Assembly (NCBI RefSeq): GCF_027887165.1
Contig: NC_077230.1
Coordinates: forward strand, 38,143,351-38,207,350
Origin: Monodelphis domestica
Lineage: Eukaryota; Chordata; Mammalia; Didelphimorphia; Didelphidae
DNA: 64,000 nucleotides
Direction: 5' to 3'
Positions 50,001-57,534 of the stretch are shown in pieces (the stretch's first letter is position 1; every line of letters starts with the position of its first letter). The position numbers and the translations under genes were made by a program. The notes below the pieces were generated by a model. It worked only from the letters and a program-made list of their open reading frames with translations. It was not told the origin of the DNA and made no database searches.

Positions 50001-51385
50001 GGGAGGGATAGTATATGATTTTTGTAACCAAGGATTAATGTTTGAAATTGACCAAATTAAAAATAAATAAAATGAAATGAAATGAAAAAAAAAAAAAAGA
50101 GTATGTGAGGCCACATTTGAATTAAGGACTTTTAAAAAAATTTAATTTATTAGTCAATTTTTAGAACATTATTCCTTGGTTACAAGAATTATATTCTTCC
50201 CCTCCCTGCCCTCTCCCCACCCTTCCTGAATCTGTTGCTCAATTTCATTGGGTATTACATGTATCCTTGATCAGAACCAATTTCTATGTTGTTGGTGTTT
50301 GCATTATGATGATCATTTAGAGTCTACCTCCCCAGCCATATCTGAGTTAAGGACCTTCTTGTTTCTAGGCCTAGCTCTCAATTTGCTAAGCCACCCATCA
50401 TTCTTTTTTAGAACTCTGTGCATTAAAAAAGAAAAAAAAACAAACCACTGGTAACCAGGAAAGCAGTTTTGTCGTTTTTGAACAGTCAGATTAATTTCAC
50501 TGAAACAGATTAAAAAACATTAATCATGGAAAATGGCAAAATTTCATTTCATTTATAGTAAATAGAATCTCATATTTTATAAGGCCTAAATTGCAAATCC
50601 TCGTTAGGGTGATACCTTTGTCTTTGACTAGAGATACTTGATCCATGAAATATGATAACTTACTAGACAAAAAAAAAATTCTACTTGGATTCATTTATTT
50701 CTTAAGAGAATAGAATTTTGAGGGTTTTTAAAGTATACTTTCTCTCATAACATGTTTCTAGGATTTTCCTAAAATATAGTATTTGATTTAAGTTCCTTTA
50801 AGCTGTAAATGTCTGATATTCTGACCCTTCAATTTTAATTTAATTTTTAATTTTAAAAATAAATTATTAATACATTTAAGTATTGATTGATTTTATTATT
50901 CATTCTTTTACTTAAGTAAACAGGAATGTTTTAATTAATTTAATTTAATTTTCCATTTAATTTTTTTTTAATTTGGGATTGTTTCAATAGCACAAGCATC
51001 ATTGGACTCTCATCCAGATAAATAACAATTAATGCATGAAATCCCAAAACGTTTCACAACGGCAAACCATTACGGTAGTTCCTTAATGTATTTTAGGATT
51101 GTACGATGTAATTTTTTACTTCATCCAGACCTAGGGAATATTTTTCTATTGTTGGAAAATCTGTGTTCTTTAGAAATGATCCTATAGCAGCTTCATTTTC
51201 AGGTTCATTATGTAAAGAATTAGAAAATCTATTCATCTGAATAAGTAGATGCAAAATTACACTTTTAATTTTTCTTTCCAAAGGAAATCGAAGTCAACAG
51301 GAAGAAAGACCGCCGGAAAATACTTAAGGCTATTAAGAAAGTTAGAGATTTTTGGGAAAAAAATCATCATTTCGTCTTACTATAG
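21447..51385 (+). CDS. Neurabin-like PDZ-SAM gene, copy 2 (complete, 11 coding exons)
   Basis: Joined exons: 21447-21501, 23540-23660, 25393-25500, 25979-26084, 27885-27967, 34360-34447, 36385-36595, 40021-40132, 40933-41029, 43821-44000, 51284-51385. They sum to 1263 nt, i.e. 420 residues plus TAG, with every junction phase-compatible. Residues about 9-100 form a PDZ domain (carboxylate loop L-G-L near residues 23-25, then GVFITEIIEGGAVHKLG and DQIIKIGDINLIGL, ending in IGRE), closest in my recollection to neurabin/spinophilin. Residues about 131-327 are a charged, Glu/Lys-rich linker. Residues 347-410 are a SAM domain (EWTNIEVGNWLWSIGMEEYV). PDZ followed by SAM is the neurabin-1 order; spinophilin lacks SAM. 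Neurabins are actin/PP1 scaffolds, but this model starts just before the PDZ and lacks the actin-binding region and the RVxF PP1 motif, so a plain scaffolding role is inference. Expression is unproven. Confidence 0.8.
21750..23170 (+). mobile_element. L1 3' fragment in copy 2 intron
   Basis: Forward-strand L1 ORF2 C-terminal sequence (from agatgatctaaccatacc) through the conserved 3' block (ctagagaacaatgtggac; tgaaatggctgaaaaatttg) to a T/A-rich tail near 23160. A 95-residue open frame at 21868 is a remnant of ORF2. Confidence 0.7.
23540..23660 (+). CDS. Copy 2 PDZ exon a
   Basis: Acceptor TTTATAG and donor GTGAGT flank a 121-nt exon, phase 1 in and phase 2 out. It encodes the carboxylate-binding loop region (NELGLCTC), an acidic insert (DPADEDGKEPG) and the strand GVFITEIIEGGAVHKLG. 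This corresponds to the part of the neurabin PDZ that reads G-I/V-F followed by EGGA. No stop codon, although the surrounding intron is littered with stops. Confidence 0.8.
23661..25392. other. Intron between PDZ exons a and b
   Basis: No repeat was recognised with confidence and no exon-like frame was found; ordinary unique-looking AT-rich sequence. Confidence 0.5.
25393..25500 (+). CDS. Copy 2 PDZ exon b
   Basis: Strong acceptor TTTTTCAG and consensus donor CA|GTAAGT. The 108-nt exon encodes IRVFDQIIKIGDINLIGL and then the second PDZ helix (DEAEIISTFKKM). The DQI..I.G..L.G pattern is the best neurabin/spinophilin signature in the window. Confidence 0.85.
25979..26084 (+). CDS. Copy 2 PDZ exon c and start of linker
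   Basis: Acceptor TACCTAG, donor CAG|GTATTA. The first residues (QIEIGREPPEV) are the last PDZ strand; the IGRE-x-P-x-x-V run matches the end of neurabin-family PDZ domains. It continues with a helical, leucine-rich stretch (KLIELLELSEERKKY) like the segment that follows the PDZ in neurabin. Ends in phase 0. Confidence 0.8.
26085..27884. other. Copy 2 intron
   Basis: AT-rich with a degraded LINE-like stretch (26380-27130). At 27330-27480 is the 3' end of an old interspersed repeat (agcccctggaggtgaagg; tatccccaggacaacacac). Nothing else supported. Confidence 0.4.
27885..27967 (+). CDS. Copy 2 linker exon (probable)
   Basis: 83 nt, entered in phase 0 and left in phase 2, exactly bridging the neighbouring exons. 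It encodes a basic segment beginning EKIRDITIVRGQASICRS. The acceptor reads CATTTAAAG (AAG instead of CAG/TAG) and the donor is AG|GTATAT, so splice signals are modest. No family match was recognised; phase fit and an open frame are the evidence. Confidence 0.5.
28350..28545 (-). mobile_element. tRNA-derived SINE
   Basis: Reverse-strand SINE: agtaagagctaggcattgg, cccagggtcacatagcaaag, agatttgaatgcaggacctc and the A-box complement near cactcagccaattagctg. Confidence 0.75.
29035..29280 (-). mobile_element. CORE-type SINE
   Basis: Has ttcttggcaaaaatactaga, the hallmark aggtgaggaaactgaggcaa and gtgacttgcctagtgttaca blocks, typical of marsupial CORE/MIR-related SINEs read on the reverse strand. 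Confidence 0.65.
29440..30560. mobile_element. LTR-like insertion, unclassified
   Basis: Composition and word usage (aatttatttacaaatagaga, aacaataaagaagagaaatg) resemble LTR-type elements elsewhere in the window at 33060 and 44640. Ends are not defined; no internal viral genes are present. Confidence 0.3.
30753..31056. mobile_element. hAT-like nonautonomous DNA element 1
   Basis: Begins tcatgatggtaaacctatgg and ends aggtttgccatcacta, giving imperfect terminal inverted repeats of GTGATGGCAAACCT type. Flanked by 8-base ccctagag (30745-30752) and tcctagag (31057-31064), the target size of hAT transposons. Confidence 0.6.
31065..31279. mobile_element. hAT-like nonautonomous DNA element 2
   Basis: Begins cctttttggtgaacctatag and ends agttttgccatcactg. 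Flanked by tcctagag (31057-31064, shared with element 1) and ccctggag (31280-31287). Internal sequence (tgctcccttcccctctcc) is shared with element 1. Confidence 0.6.
31480..32340. other. Copy 2 intron, no gene recognised
   Basis: Ordinary sequence with a C-rich patch at 31970-32180; a poly-T tract lies at 32351-32364. Nothing coding supported. Confidence 0.4.
32711..32911 (+). mobile_element. Intact tRNA-derived SINE with 20-bp target duplication
   Basis: A-box-like tagctcagtgg near 32731 and B-box-like ggttcaaatct near 32768, body to a poly-A tail. Flanked by perfect direct repeats aagaatatgcaacaggctag at 32691-32710 and 32912-32931, as left by L1-driven retroposition. Confidence 0.9.
32973..33510. 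mobile_element. Probable solo LTR
   Basis: About 540 bases beginning TGTTATGGGG and ending TTTCAACACA, so bounded by TG...CA. Contains an aaatttattagtttag motif and G-rich tandem phrases (33090-33200). No clean target duplication was seen. No viral coding sequence. Confidence 0.45.
34195..34310 (-). mobile_element. MIR-type SINE fragment
   Basis: Block gctaagtgacttgcccaagt followed by a degraded tail; ends about 50 bases before an exon acceptor. Confidence 0.45.
34360..34447 (+). CDS. Copy 2 linker exon homologous to 3645-3741
   Basis: Acceptor CTTCCACAG and donor CAG|GTAAGA. The 88-nt exon encodes DLKFVIGALKILIEEDQG and onwards to AIFEQ. It aligns with the copy 1 exon at 3645-3741 around the shared LKxxIEE..Q core and has the same phases (2 in, 0 out), with a 9-nt length difference. 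Confidence 0.7.
36385..36595 (+). CDS. Copy 2 acidic linker exon
   Basis: Acceptor AAATTTCAG and donor CAG|GTAAGA flank 211 nt. The product is Glu/Lys-rich and low-complexity, containing PLAPEEELLLEQFKIK and a SPGQLLAQGDF motif shared with copy 1 (TTGQLLAAEDI at 4915-4950). Copy 2 carries 26 extra codons relative to copy 1, an in-frame difference. Confidence 0.75.
37277..38790 (-). mobile_element. L1 fragment in copy 2 intron, orthologous to 5080-6630
   Basis: Reverse-strand L1 3' end and ORF2 C-terminal part at the same intron position as the copy 1 L1. Its homology stops near 38790, and the following bases match copy 1 at about 11740, so about 5 kb present in copy 1 is missing here. Confidence 0.7.
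39740..39900 (-). mobile_element. MIR/CORE-type SINE fragment (copy 2 counterpart)
   Basis: attttggaggtgagaaaaat and gaggcccggagaag blocks match 12680-12835 in copy 1. Confidence 0.5.
40021..40132 (+). CDS. Copy 2 basic/acidic linker exon
   Basis: Acceptor TTTTTCTTAG, donor CG|GTAAGA. 112 nt encode TPIKKEKEEDEIVVEEEI, then ISTGKPTDGKAKKRFSWFR. Copy 1 has the same exon at 12947-13049 (shared EEEI-S-x-GKP and FSWF). Flanking intron sequence is also conserved between the copies and the next introns are nearly equal in length (797 and 800 bases). Confidence 0.8.
40933..41029 (+). CDS. Copy 2 linker exon before SAM
   Basis: Acceptor GATTCTAG, donor GAG|GTAAAT. 97 nt, the same length as the copy 1 exon at 13847-13943. 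It encodes NIKECKLWNFFHFKKHDKQV, with the FFxFKKHDKQV block shared by both copies. Function unknown; the aromatic and basic residues might contact membrane or a partner (inference). Confidence 0.8.
41690..42490 (+). mobile_element. L1 3' fragment in copy 2 intron
   Basis: Conserved L1 3' block: tttgatccagcaataccact, attggaaaatgaggggatgt, acaaattgtggtatatgttg, ending in an A-rich tail near 42490. Absent from the matching copy 1 intron, so inserted after duplication. Confidence 0.75.
42491..43820. other. Copy 2 intron before SAM exon
   Basis: No gene recognised. The last 100 bases match copy 1 upstream of its SAM exon. The intron is much longer than in copy 1 because of post-duplication insertions. 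Confidence 0.5.
43821..44000 (+). CDS. Copy 2 SAM domain exon
   Basis: Acceptor GACCTCTAG, donor AAA|GTAAGT, 180 nt, phase 0 on both sides. After a short acidic/proline lead it encodes the first four SAM helices: EWTNIEVGNWLWSIGMEEYV, then KFYCKGINGEKLLTLDNCSL. The W-x(4)-V-x-x-W-L, Y-x-x-x-F, I-x-G-x-x-L-L-x-L-D spacing is diagnostic of SAM domains and close to the neurabin-1 SAM. SAM domains mediate homo- or hetero-oligomerisation. Confidence 0.85.
44048..44082. repeat. (TA)n microsatellite
   Basis: About 17 TA units 50 bases after the SAM exon donor. Confidence 0.85.
44453..45650 (+). mobile_element. SINE inserted in SINE, itself split by an LTR-like element
   Basis: Forward tRNA-type SINE with A box (tagctcagtgg) and B box (ggttcaaattt) at 44453-44548. 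It resumes at about 45536 with gtgtgaccatgggtaagtca and ends in a T/A tail near 45645. The break is occupied by the LTR-like insert. Confidence 0.65.
44549..45535. mobile_element. LTR-like element (about 985 bp)
   Basis: Begins tgacaagg and ends near aaggtttaca; gtgtg occurs on both sides, consistent with a 5-base target duplication. It has a purine-rich gagagaga segment at 44690-44730 and two similar halves of about 75 bases at 45110-45250. No coding content. Confidence 0.45.
45655..50098 (+). mobile_element. L1 with internal deletion of the reverse-transcriptase core
   Basis: Starts with an L1 5' region (45660-46500), endonuclease start at 47235 (ctaacattgaatgtgaatgg), endonuclease through 48000, then the first RT block (aacaagccatcaaagatctc and a SPGPDE-like frame near 48600). 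At about 48655 it jumps to the late ORF2 sequence (tcatttggagaagaataaaa), skipping the catalytic YxDD core. It continues to the 3' end and poly-A at 50098. Frameshifts are common, so it is dead. Confidence 0.75.
50130..50346 (-). mobile_element. Short 5'-truncated L1 3' end
   Basis: Reverse-strand L1 tail (ttggttacaagaattatatt; catgtatccttgatcagaac; catttagagtctacctcccc) flanked by ttaaggac repeats. Confidence 0.7.
51284..51385 (+). CDS. Copy 2 last coding exon (SAM end and C-terminus)
   Basis: Starts after TTTCCAAAG at the same point as the copy 1 exon (15539), which supports the unusual AAG acceptor. It encodes EIEVNRKKDRRKILKAIKK, the last SAM helix, then a short tail and TAG at 51383-51385. 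The LG(I/M)T turn typical of SAM domains, kept in copy 1 as CIGIT, is replaced by EIEVN. Confidence 0.7.
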   Translation, partial: EIEVNRKKDRRKILKAIKKVRDFWEKNHHFVLL

Positions 51386-51464
51386 AAATTGATGGAAAAA
51401 AGACACAGAAACTGAAAGATATGGCAAAAATGGAAAAAGCAATTATTTTTGTTATATTTACTTT

Positions 51465-53105
51465 TCATCATTTTACTTCTATGTTACTTTTGTTATTGGA
51501 AATTTTAAGGGATTTTAGTTCCATGTTATTTTTGTTATTATTAATTTTAATCATTTCACTTCTATGTTACTTTTGTTATTTGAACTTTTAAGGGATTTTA
51601 CATCCATGTTACTTTTGTTATATGAACTTTTAATCATTTTATTAATGTTACTTTTGTTATTATTAACTTTTAATCATTTCACTTTCATGTTACATTTGTT
51701 ATATGAACCTTTAAGGGATTTTACTTCCATGTTACTTTTGTTATATAAAATTTTAAGGGATTTTACTTCATTTGTAACTTTTGTTATATTTACTTTTAAG
51801 GGATTTAACTTCCATGTTACTTTTGTTATATGAACATTTAATGGATTTTACTTCCATGTAACTTTTGTTATATGAACTTTTAAGGGATTTTACTTCCACG
51901 TTACTTTTGTTATTATTAAGTTTTTAACCATTTCACTTCTATGTTACTTTTGTTATATGAACTTTTAAGGGATTTACTTCCATGTTACTTTTGTTATATG
52001 AACTTTTAATCATTTTGTTACTATTACCTTTGTTATTATTAACTTTTAATCATTTAACTTCCTTGTTACTTTTGTTATATGAACTTTTAATCATTTTATT
52101 ACTGTTACTTTTGTTATTATTAACTTTTAATCATTTCACTTCCATGAAACTCTTGTTACATGAACTTTTAAGGGATTTTACTTCCATGTAACTTTTGTTA
52201 TATGAACTTTTAATCATTTTATTACTGTTACTTTTGCTATTATTAACTTTTAATCATTTCACTTTCATGTTACTTTTGTTATATGAACTTTTTAGGGATT
52301 TTATATCCATGTTACTTTTGTTATATGAACTTTTAAGGAATTTACTTCTATGTTACTTTTGTTATATGAACTTTTAATCATTTTATTACTCTTACTTTTG
52401 TTATTATTAACTTTTAATCATTTCACTTTCATGTTACTTTTGTTAAATGAACTTTTAAGGGATTTTATATCCATGTTACTTTTGTTATATGAACTTTTAT
52501 AGGATTTTACCTCCATATAACTTTTGTTATATGAACTTTTAATGGATTTTACTTCCATGTTACTTTTGTTATATGAACTTTTAAGGGATTTTATATCCAT
52601 GTTACTTTTGTTATTATTAAGTTTTTAATCATTTCACTTCTATGTTACTTTTGTTATATGAACTTTTAAGGGATTTTATATCCATTTATTTTTTGTTATA
52701 TGAACTTTTAAGGAATTTACTTCCATGTTACTTTTGTTATATGAACTTTTAAGGGATTTTACTTCCATGTTACTTTTGTTATTATTAAGTTTTTAATCAT
52801 TTCACTTCTATGTTACTTTTGTTATATGAACTTTTAAGTGATTTTACTTCCATGTTACTTTTGATATATGAACTTTTAAGGGATTTTACTTCCATGTTAC
52901 TTTTGTTATATGAACTTTTAATCATTTCACTTCCATGTTACTTTTGTTATATAGAACTTTTAAGGGATTTTACTTCCATGTTAATTTTGTTATATGAACT
53001 TTTAATCATTTTATTACTGTTACTTTTGTTATTATTAACTTTTAATCATTTCACTTCTATGTTTCTTTTGCTTTCTTATTAACTTTTAATTATTTCATTT
53101 TTAAG
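51465..53105. repeat. 42-bp minisatellite in the 3' UTR of copy 2
   Basis: About 1.64 kb of tandem units of 39-42 bases. The main form reads tgttatatgaacttttaagg followed by gattttacttccatgttact. A variant has tgttattattaacttttaat plus catttcacttctatgttact. Because 42 is 3 x 14, long open frames appear on both strands (MLLLLYELLRDFTS-type repeats), which I treat as artefacts. The array starts about 80 bases after the copy 2 stop. Confidence 0.9.
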
Positions 53106-53109
53106 TAAG

Positions 53110-54015
53110 TATTATTTTGATAGAGGATAATTTTTGCACAGGTTAATAATTGTTAATATCATACATATAACATATGAAAAAAATGGTTATAATAAGCACT
53201 TATACTTTTTTATAAGAACTAATATGGAATTTCCCCCATATGATCATTTTGTAAGTAGCAATCATTCTAATCTAACAAAATTTTTAGTTATTTTTCCTTT
53301 TCAACTTTTCATTGCCACTGCCACCTGCTTTAAAGAATCTGTCCCAAGTACTCTTTATTAGTTCATAATCCCAGAGAACTCAATAGGCTTTAGTCAAGCC
53401 CTCATGATGCTCTGTTACTTTTGTTTCAGAATCTATATATAAACAAAAGAAATGCATATAAGAATCTGTACATATTATAGATTTCCCTTAAGCATACATA
53501 TTGTGCATGAGATCTCCTTATTACCTTACTTTTTTTGTCATAATCCTCTCCAAATCATATTTTAAGAGCTACAAAGTATAGTTTTATATTCATCACTCTC
53601 TTATAGAATTTAGTTTAAATTTCTATCAAAGTATTTTAAATAACAATGAAAATAACTTCATAAAACTTTCCCCCTTAAAATTTCAGTTCATTCTCTCATA
53701 AAGGTATAAAAGCTCAGTGGAATAAGGATACCTCTTTAGGATTTATACATAGGCACAGGCAGCACTTATGCTTTGGGACATGGGTGAACAGAACACGTTG
53801 GAGGGCAATGAAATTAGAGCTAAGAGATATCCCAAAACTATCCTCATTAAGGACATTGTAACATGTAAGGCATCCATTGATGTTAAGTGATCAGCCTAGA
53901 TGAAATCATAAAACTGACTGGACAGGACCCTTCCTCCTGATAGGGAATATTTTAATATGGATACTTGCACACACATATGTATTTCCATTTAAGTGTGTAT
54001 ACACATATATACAAT
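53110..54015. other. Downstream flank of copy 2
   Basis: 53110-53610 is homologous to 15725-16360 after copy 1. A TATAAAAG at 53705 has no clear initiator or CCAAT partner. No gene recognised. Confidence 0.5.
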
Positions 54016-54019
54016 AATC

Positions 54020-54790
54020 TATACTAAAAAATAAGCATCATATGAAACTGAGAAACACTAGCAGCTATCCCAATAAATATAAGAGTAACGAAAAAATACC
54101 AACTCTCCCCAATACTATTTGAAATTTTTCTGGAAATACAATAGTAATAAGAAAGACAAATCCTGGACCAAAAGAGAGGAAAACAGGAGTATATCTAGTT
54201 ATTCTTATTTGCTTATAACTGACAGATGTCTTAGACAATCCTAAAAAATCAGGAGATATTGTAACTGAGATGAGAATTTATAGCAAATTTACATTCTACA
54301 AAGGAAACCCTTAAAAAACAATACTATTTCTATATAATAGCCACAAAGATTCAATGGGTAGTAATAGAGATAAAAATCACATTGTAAATAACTATAAATA
54401 GCTGCAAATAACATGTTAGCCTCAAACTACTGAAATATACAAACTAATTGTATAAACAACATTATGAAGTGATCCTTGAGGAAGAAAAGAAAACTATAAA
54501 TAGCTAGAGGGAATATTCATTATTCATGACTGGTGATCATAATTTAGGGCCAGTGTCAGTGCTAATCTACTTAACCAATTTCTAGTGCTATGTCAATCAG
54601 ATTTTTAAAGGTTACATTATGAAATTCAATAGAATTATAACAACTCAATATAAAAATATGTATATAAAGGGAAATAATGAATGAAGACTGGGAAATATAA
54701 AGTCTGTAAATTAAATACTGAGTACAGACTTCATACTGTTATAAGGAAGCAATCACCAAAGCCATACTCTAATGATTAAAAAATTGAAAA
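54020..54790 (+). mobile_element. L1 ORF2 fragment
   Basis: Decayed forward L1 RT region (caactctccccaatactatt; atacaatagtaataagaaag; acattatgaagtgatccttg). Confidence 0.5.
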
Positions 54791-54799
54791 TTAAATTTT

Positions 54800-56225
54800 G
54801 TATATATAGTCAGTGAAGGGTGGTTTAGCATAAATGTTTGTTGTATTGTGACAAAGGCTTTTTTCTATATCAAAAAATTATATGCTTTAGGTTGTTTTTC
54901 TTTTCTATATGATTGTCTTTACTCTTTTCCTTATGTTAAACTATCTTTTGTATTCCCTGCATAAATCTAATTTTTTTAATCACAGATTGGTTTTTGGCTC
55001 AATCACTGTATTTTGTTGACAGAATTTTACTAAAAATTGTTAAATTAAGTTTCATTAAAAGTCTGGACTTCTGTAATTTTTCCTTCCCTTGTTTAGGTGT
55101 TAGGATTATAATTATTCAGTGAAATTTAATAGTGCTTTCTCAATGTTTTGTAAATATTTTATGTGTATAGTAATACTATAATTATTCTTTGAAAGTTTGA
55201 CTCAATTCAGGACTAGGAATTTTTCACCAATATCCCCTGAATTCCCACTTTGGCATGGCATTTCATTTATACTTTGATTTCTTTCTCTCAGTTGGATTAT
55301 TAAAGAACTTTATATGGGATTCTGTTAGTTTGGATATTTAACATGCTCGAAGATTTTTCTCTATTTTGTATTTTCAGTTTTATCATCATAAAATCATATA
55401 AAGTTGGAAATTATTTGATTCCAGTTTTGTGTTTTATTATATTTTCTAGATTCTTAATTGGATTTTCTTCCATCTTTCTAATCATGTTGATGATTTGTCA
55501 AATTTGTTCATCTTTTTCAAAAAATCAACTTGTAGTTTTATTCATTATTTTCATCATTTGCAAAGTGGATTTTTTATTTAGTTTTCTCTAATTTTTCATA
55601 GTTCATTTTTCTATATTTTCTATTTATTAGCTGCGTTTCAGATATTTTAGTATGTTATTTCATCCTTATAATTTCCAATTGCATTTCCTGTTTTACCTAA
55701 AAGTTTATCAATTTAAAAGTCATGTTGGTTTTCCAAGTTATGTCTCTTAAAATTGTTTTATGTTATTTCAAATTTTTTAAATTGTCTTTTCTTTTTCCGA
55801 TAAAATGTGGGAAATGAATAATAAACTCTTTTATGAATTTATATTGTCAATCAAATTTCTATATCGGCCATGTTGAAAAAATACGAATGTCTTATTCTGT
55901 ACTCTTGAGTCTTTGATTTATCAGGAGGCAAATAGTATACTTTTTCATTAAGCGTCTTGCATCATGGTTGGTCATTACACTGATTAGAATTCCTAATTTG
56001 TTCAATGTTTTTGTCATTACCATATTGTTCTCCTTGGCTCTGTTTACTTGTCTCTCCTTCACACTTTACAAGTCTTCCTATTATTTTCTCAAACCTTCTT
56101 CCATTATTTATTGAAATACAATACCATTCTATCATATTTCCATCACATAACTTTCAGCCATTCCCCAATTTGTGGGCTTGCCTTCAAATTTCTATCCCTA
56201 GCCACATTAAAAAGGTATATAATAT
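54800..56225 (-). mobile_element. L1 fragments, reverse strand
   Basis: 54830-55620 matches the RT/endonuclease region seen at 60-900 (tgtgacaaaggcttttttct; caaaaaatcaacttgtagtt). 55980-56225 is a 3' block (accatattgttctccttggc). With 54020-54790 this forms a head-to-head arrangement. Confidence 0.5.
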
Positions 56226-56379
56226 ATTTTAAAATATGTAAGCAAATACATATATGTGATATATAATATCTTCATGTATATGACTATCACTCCCTTCCTC
56301 TGGCCTCCCTCTCATTACCCCATTTTCCCACAGTAAGGCCAGCTACATCTCTCACTATGAGTTCTAAGGGGGTAGTATC

Positions 56380-56545
56380 CTTTTTTATACTTTTTAAACT
56401 TTTACCTTATGTCTTAGTACCAATACTAAGTAAAAAGTTCCAAGGCAGAAGAACAGTAAGGGCTAGGCAAAGTTGCCAAATTTGAATGCAGGACCTGTCT
56501 GTAGGTCTGGCTCTCTAACCATTGAAAAACCCAGCTGTCCTGGTA
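56380..56545 (-). mobile_element. tRNA-derived SINE
   Basis: accttatgtcttagtaccaa, agtaagggctaggcaaag, aatttgaatgcaggacctgt and the A-box complement near 56530. Confidence 0.7.
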
Positions 56546-56815
56546 TGATCCCTTAATAATAAAGTCTTCAGCCATCATATCAGTTTGTTATGTTTACCTT
56601 ATTAGGTGATTAGGAGCTGGTTACTTTAACACTATGAACATCAATTAGACTTTGATAAGAGATATTTGCTTCAACAATATAGTAAGAAAAGAATTCCAAA
56701 TATTACCCCAACACCTTTTCTCCTATTTCAACACAATCACAGGCAAGGATGAGATGATATTTAACTTGGATTTGATCCACAAAATTTACATACATATCTC
56801 TCACTGAACAATGGA

Positions 56816-56816
56816 A

Positions 56817-56890
<74 letters not shown>
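56816..56890. repeat. (CT)n microsatellite
   Basis: About 75 bases of perfect CT repeats; the reverse-strand RERERE frame is an artefact. Confidence 0.95.
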
Positions 56891-56895
<5 letters not shown>

Positions 56896-57530
56896 GCTTT
56901 TAAGCATAGCCCAGCCTGGACTCCAGGACCCAGACTTCCTGTAAGTGGCTAGAGCTTCTGAACTTTTAAAATGCACAAGGCCTGGCCATCTGCATTCTCT
57001 TTCACCTAAAAGAAGACAAAAAAGACACAAAATGACAAAAGTCACAGCATGGCATGTACTCCCAACTTTAGCTCAAATCCAGGTAAGTCATGATCTGAGA
57101 GCCCTATGGCAACTGGCCATCCTCACACACTCTACAGGAAGGAAAGGGCCTTGACCATGTTTCCCGTTGGATACTTTTGAGTATACCCCAGTTCTACAGC
57201 CCATCAAAAAGGCTCCTCTTCACCACATTGTCAGAGGACCCAAAACAAATACCTTGCAAATACTCCACAGCCTGCAGGGAGATCAACCTATGCCAGTTCA
57301 TAGATGGGTCTGTTTGGTTGGCTTTCCATTATGATCACAATAAATGTTTCTGAAATAAGAAAAGTACCCCAAATGCCTAGGATTAACCAATATTTCATGA
57401 TGGAAAATCATTCATCAAAGGATTGAAACTACAGTTCTTAAAAGAAAAATTGTAAGTTATCATCAACTTTATTAAACATGATTGCAAATCATTAATAAAA
57501 TTGTATGCAATAACAGAATGGGGGCTCTAC
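56891..57530. other. Unassigned intergenic sequence
   Basis: Less AT-rich than its neighbours and may derive from an unrecognised repeat (aatgcacaaggcctggccat; caactggccatcctcacaca). No gene supported. Confidence 0.3.
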
Positions 57531-57534
57531 CTCA

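Larger units (their letters stand above)
44310..50405 (-). mobile_element. SINE shared with copy 1, split by nested insertions
   Basis: Segments 44310-44452, 50111-50121 and 50347-50405 together form one reverse-strand SINE, the counterpart of 14545-14735. The breaks carry target duplications gagtatgtgagg (44441-44452, 50099-50110) and ttaaggac (50122-50129, 50347-50354). Confidence 0.65.

Noticed and set aside
51564..53082. Long leucine-rich frames on both strands (MLLLLYELL-type, KSYNKSNMEVKS-type) as repeat proteins
   Set aside because: They follow from a 42-bp tandem unit divisible by three; frames exist on both strands and shift with unit-length variants.
51465..53105. CRISPR-like array
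   Set aside because: Units are contiguous and similar along their full length with no unique spacers, and the context is a vertebrate gene 3' UTR.
53700..53760. Promoter of a third gene copy (TATAAAAG at 53705)
   Set aside because: No CCAAT partner, no clear initiator at +30 and no downstream neurabin-like exon found in the remaining window.
56761..57045. Arg/Glu-repeat protein on the reverse strand
   Set aside because: Translation of the (CT)n microsatellite.
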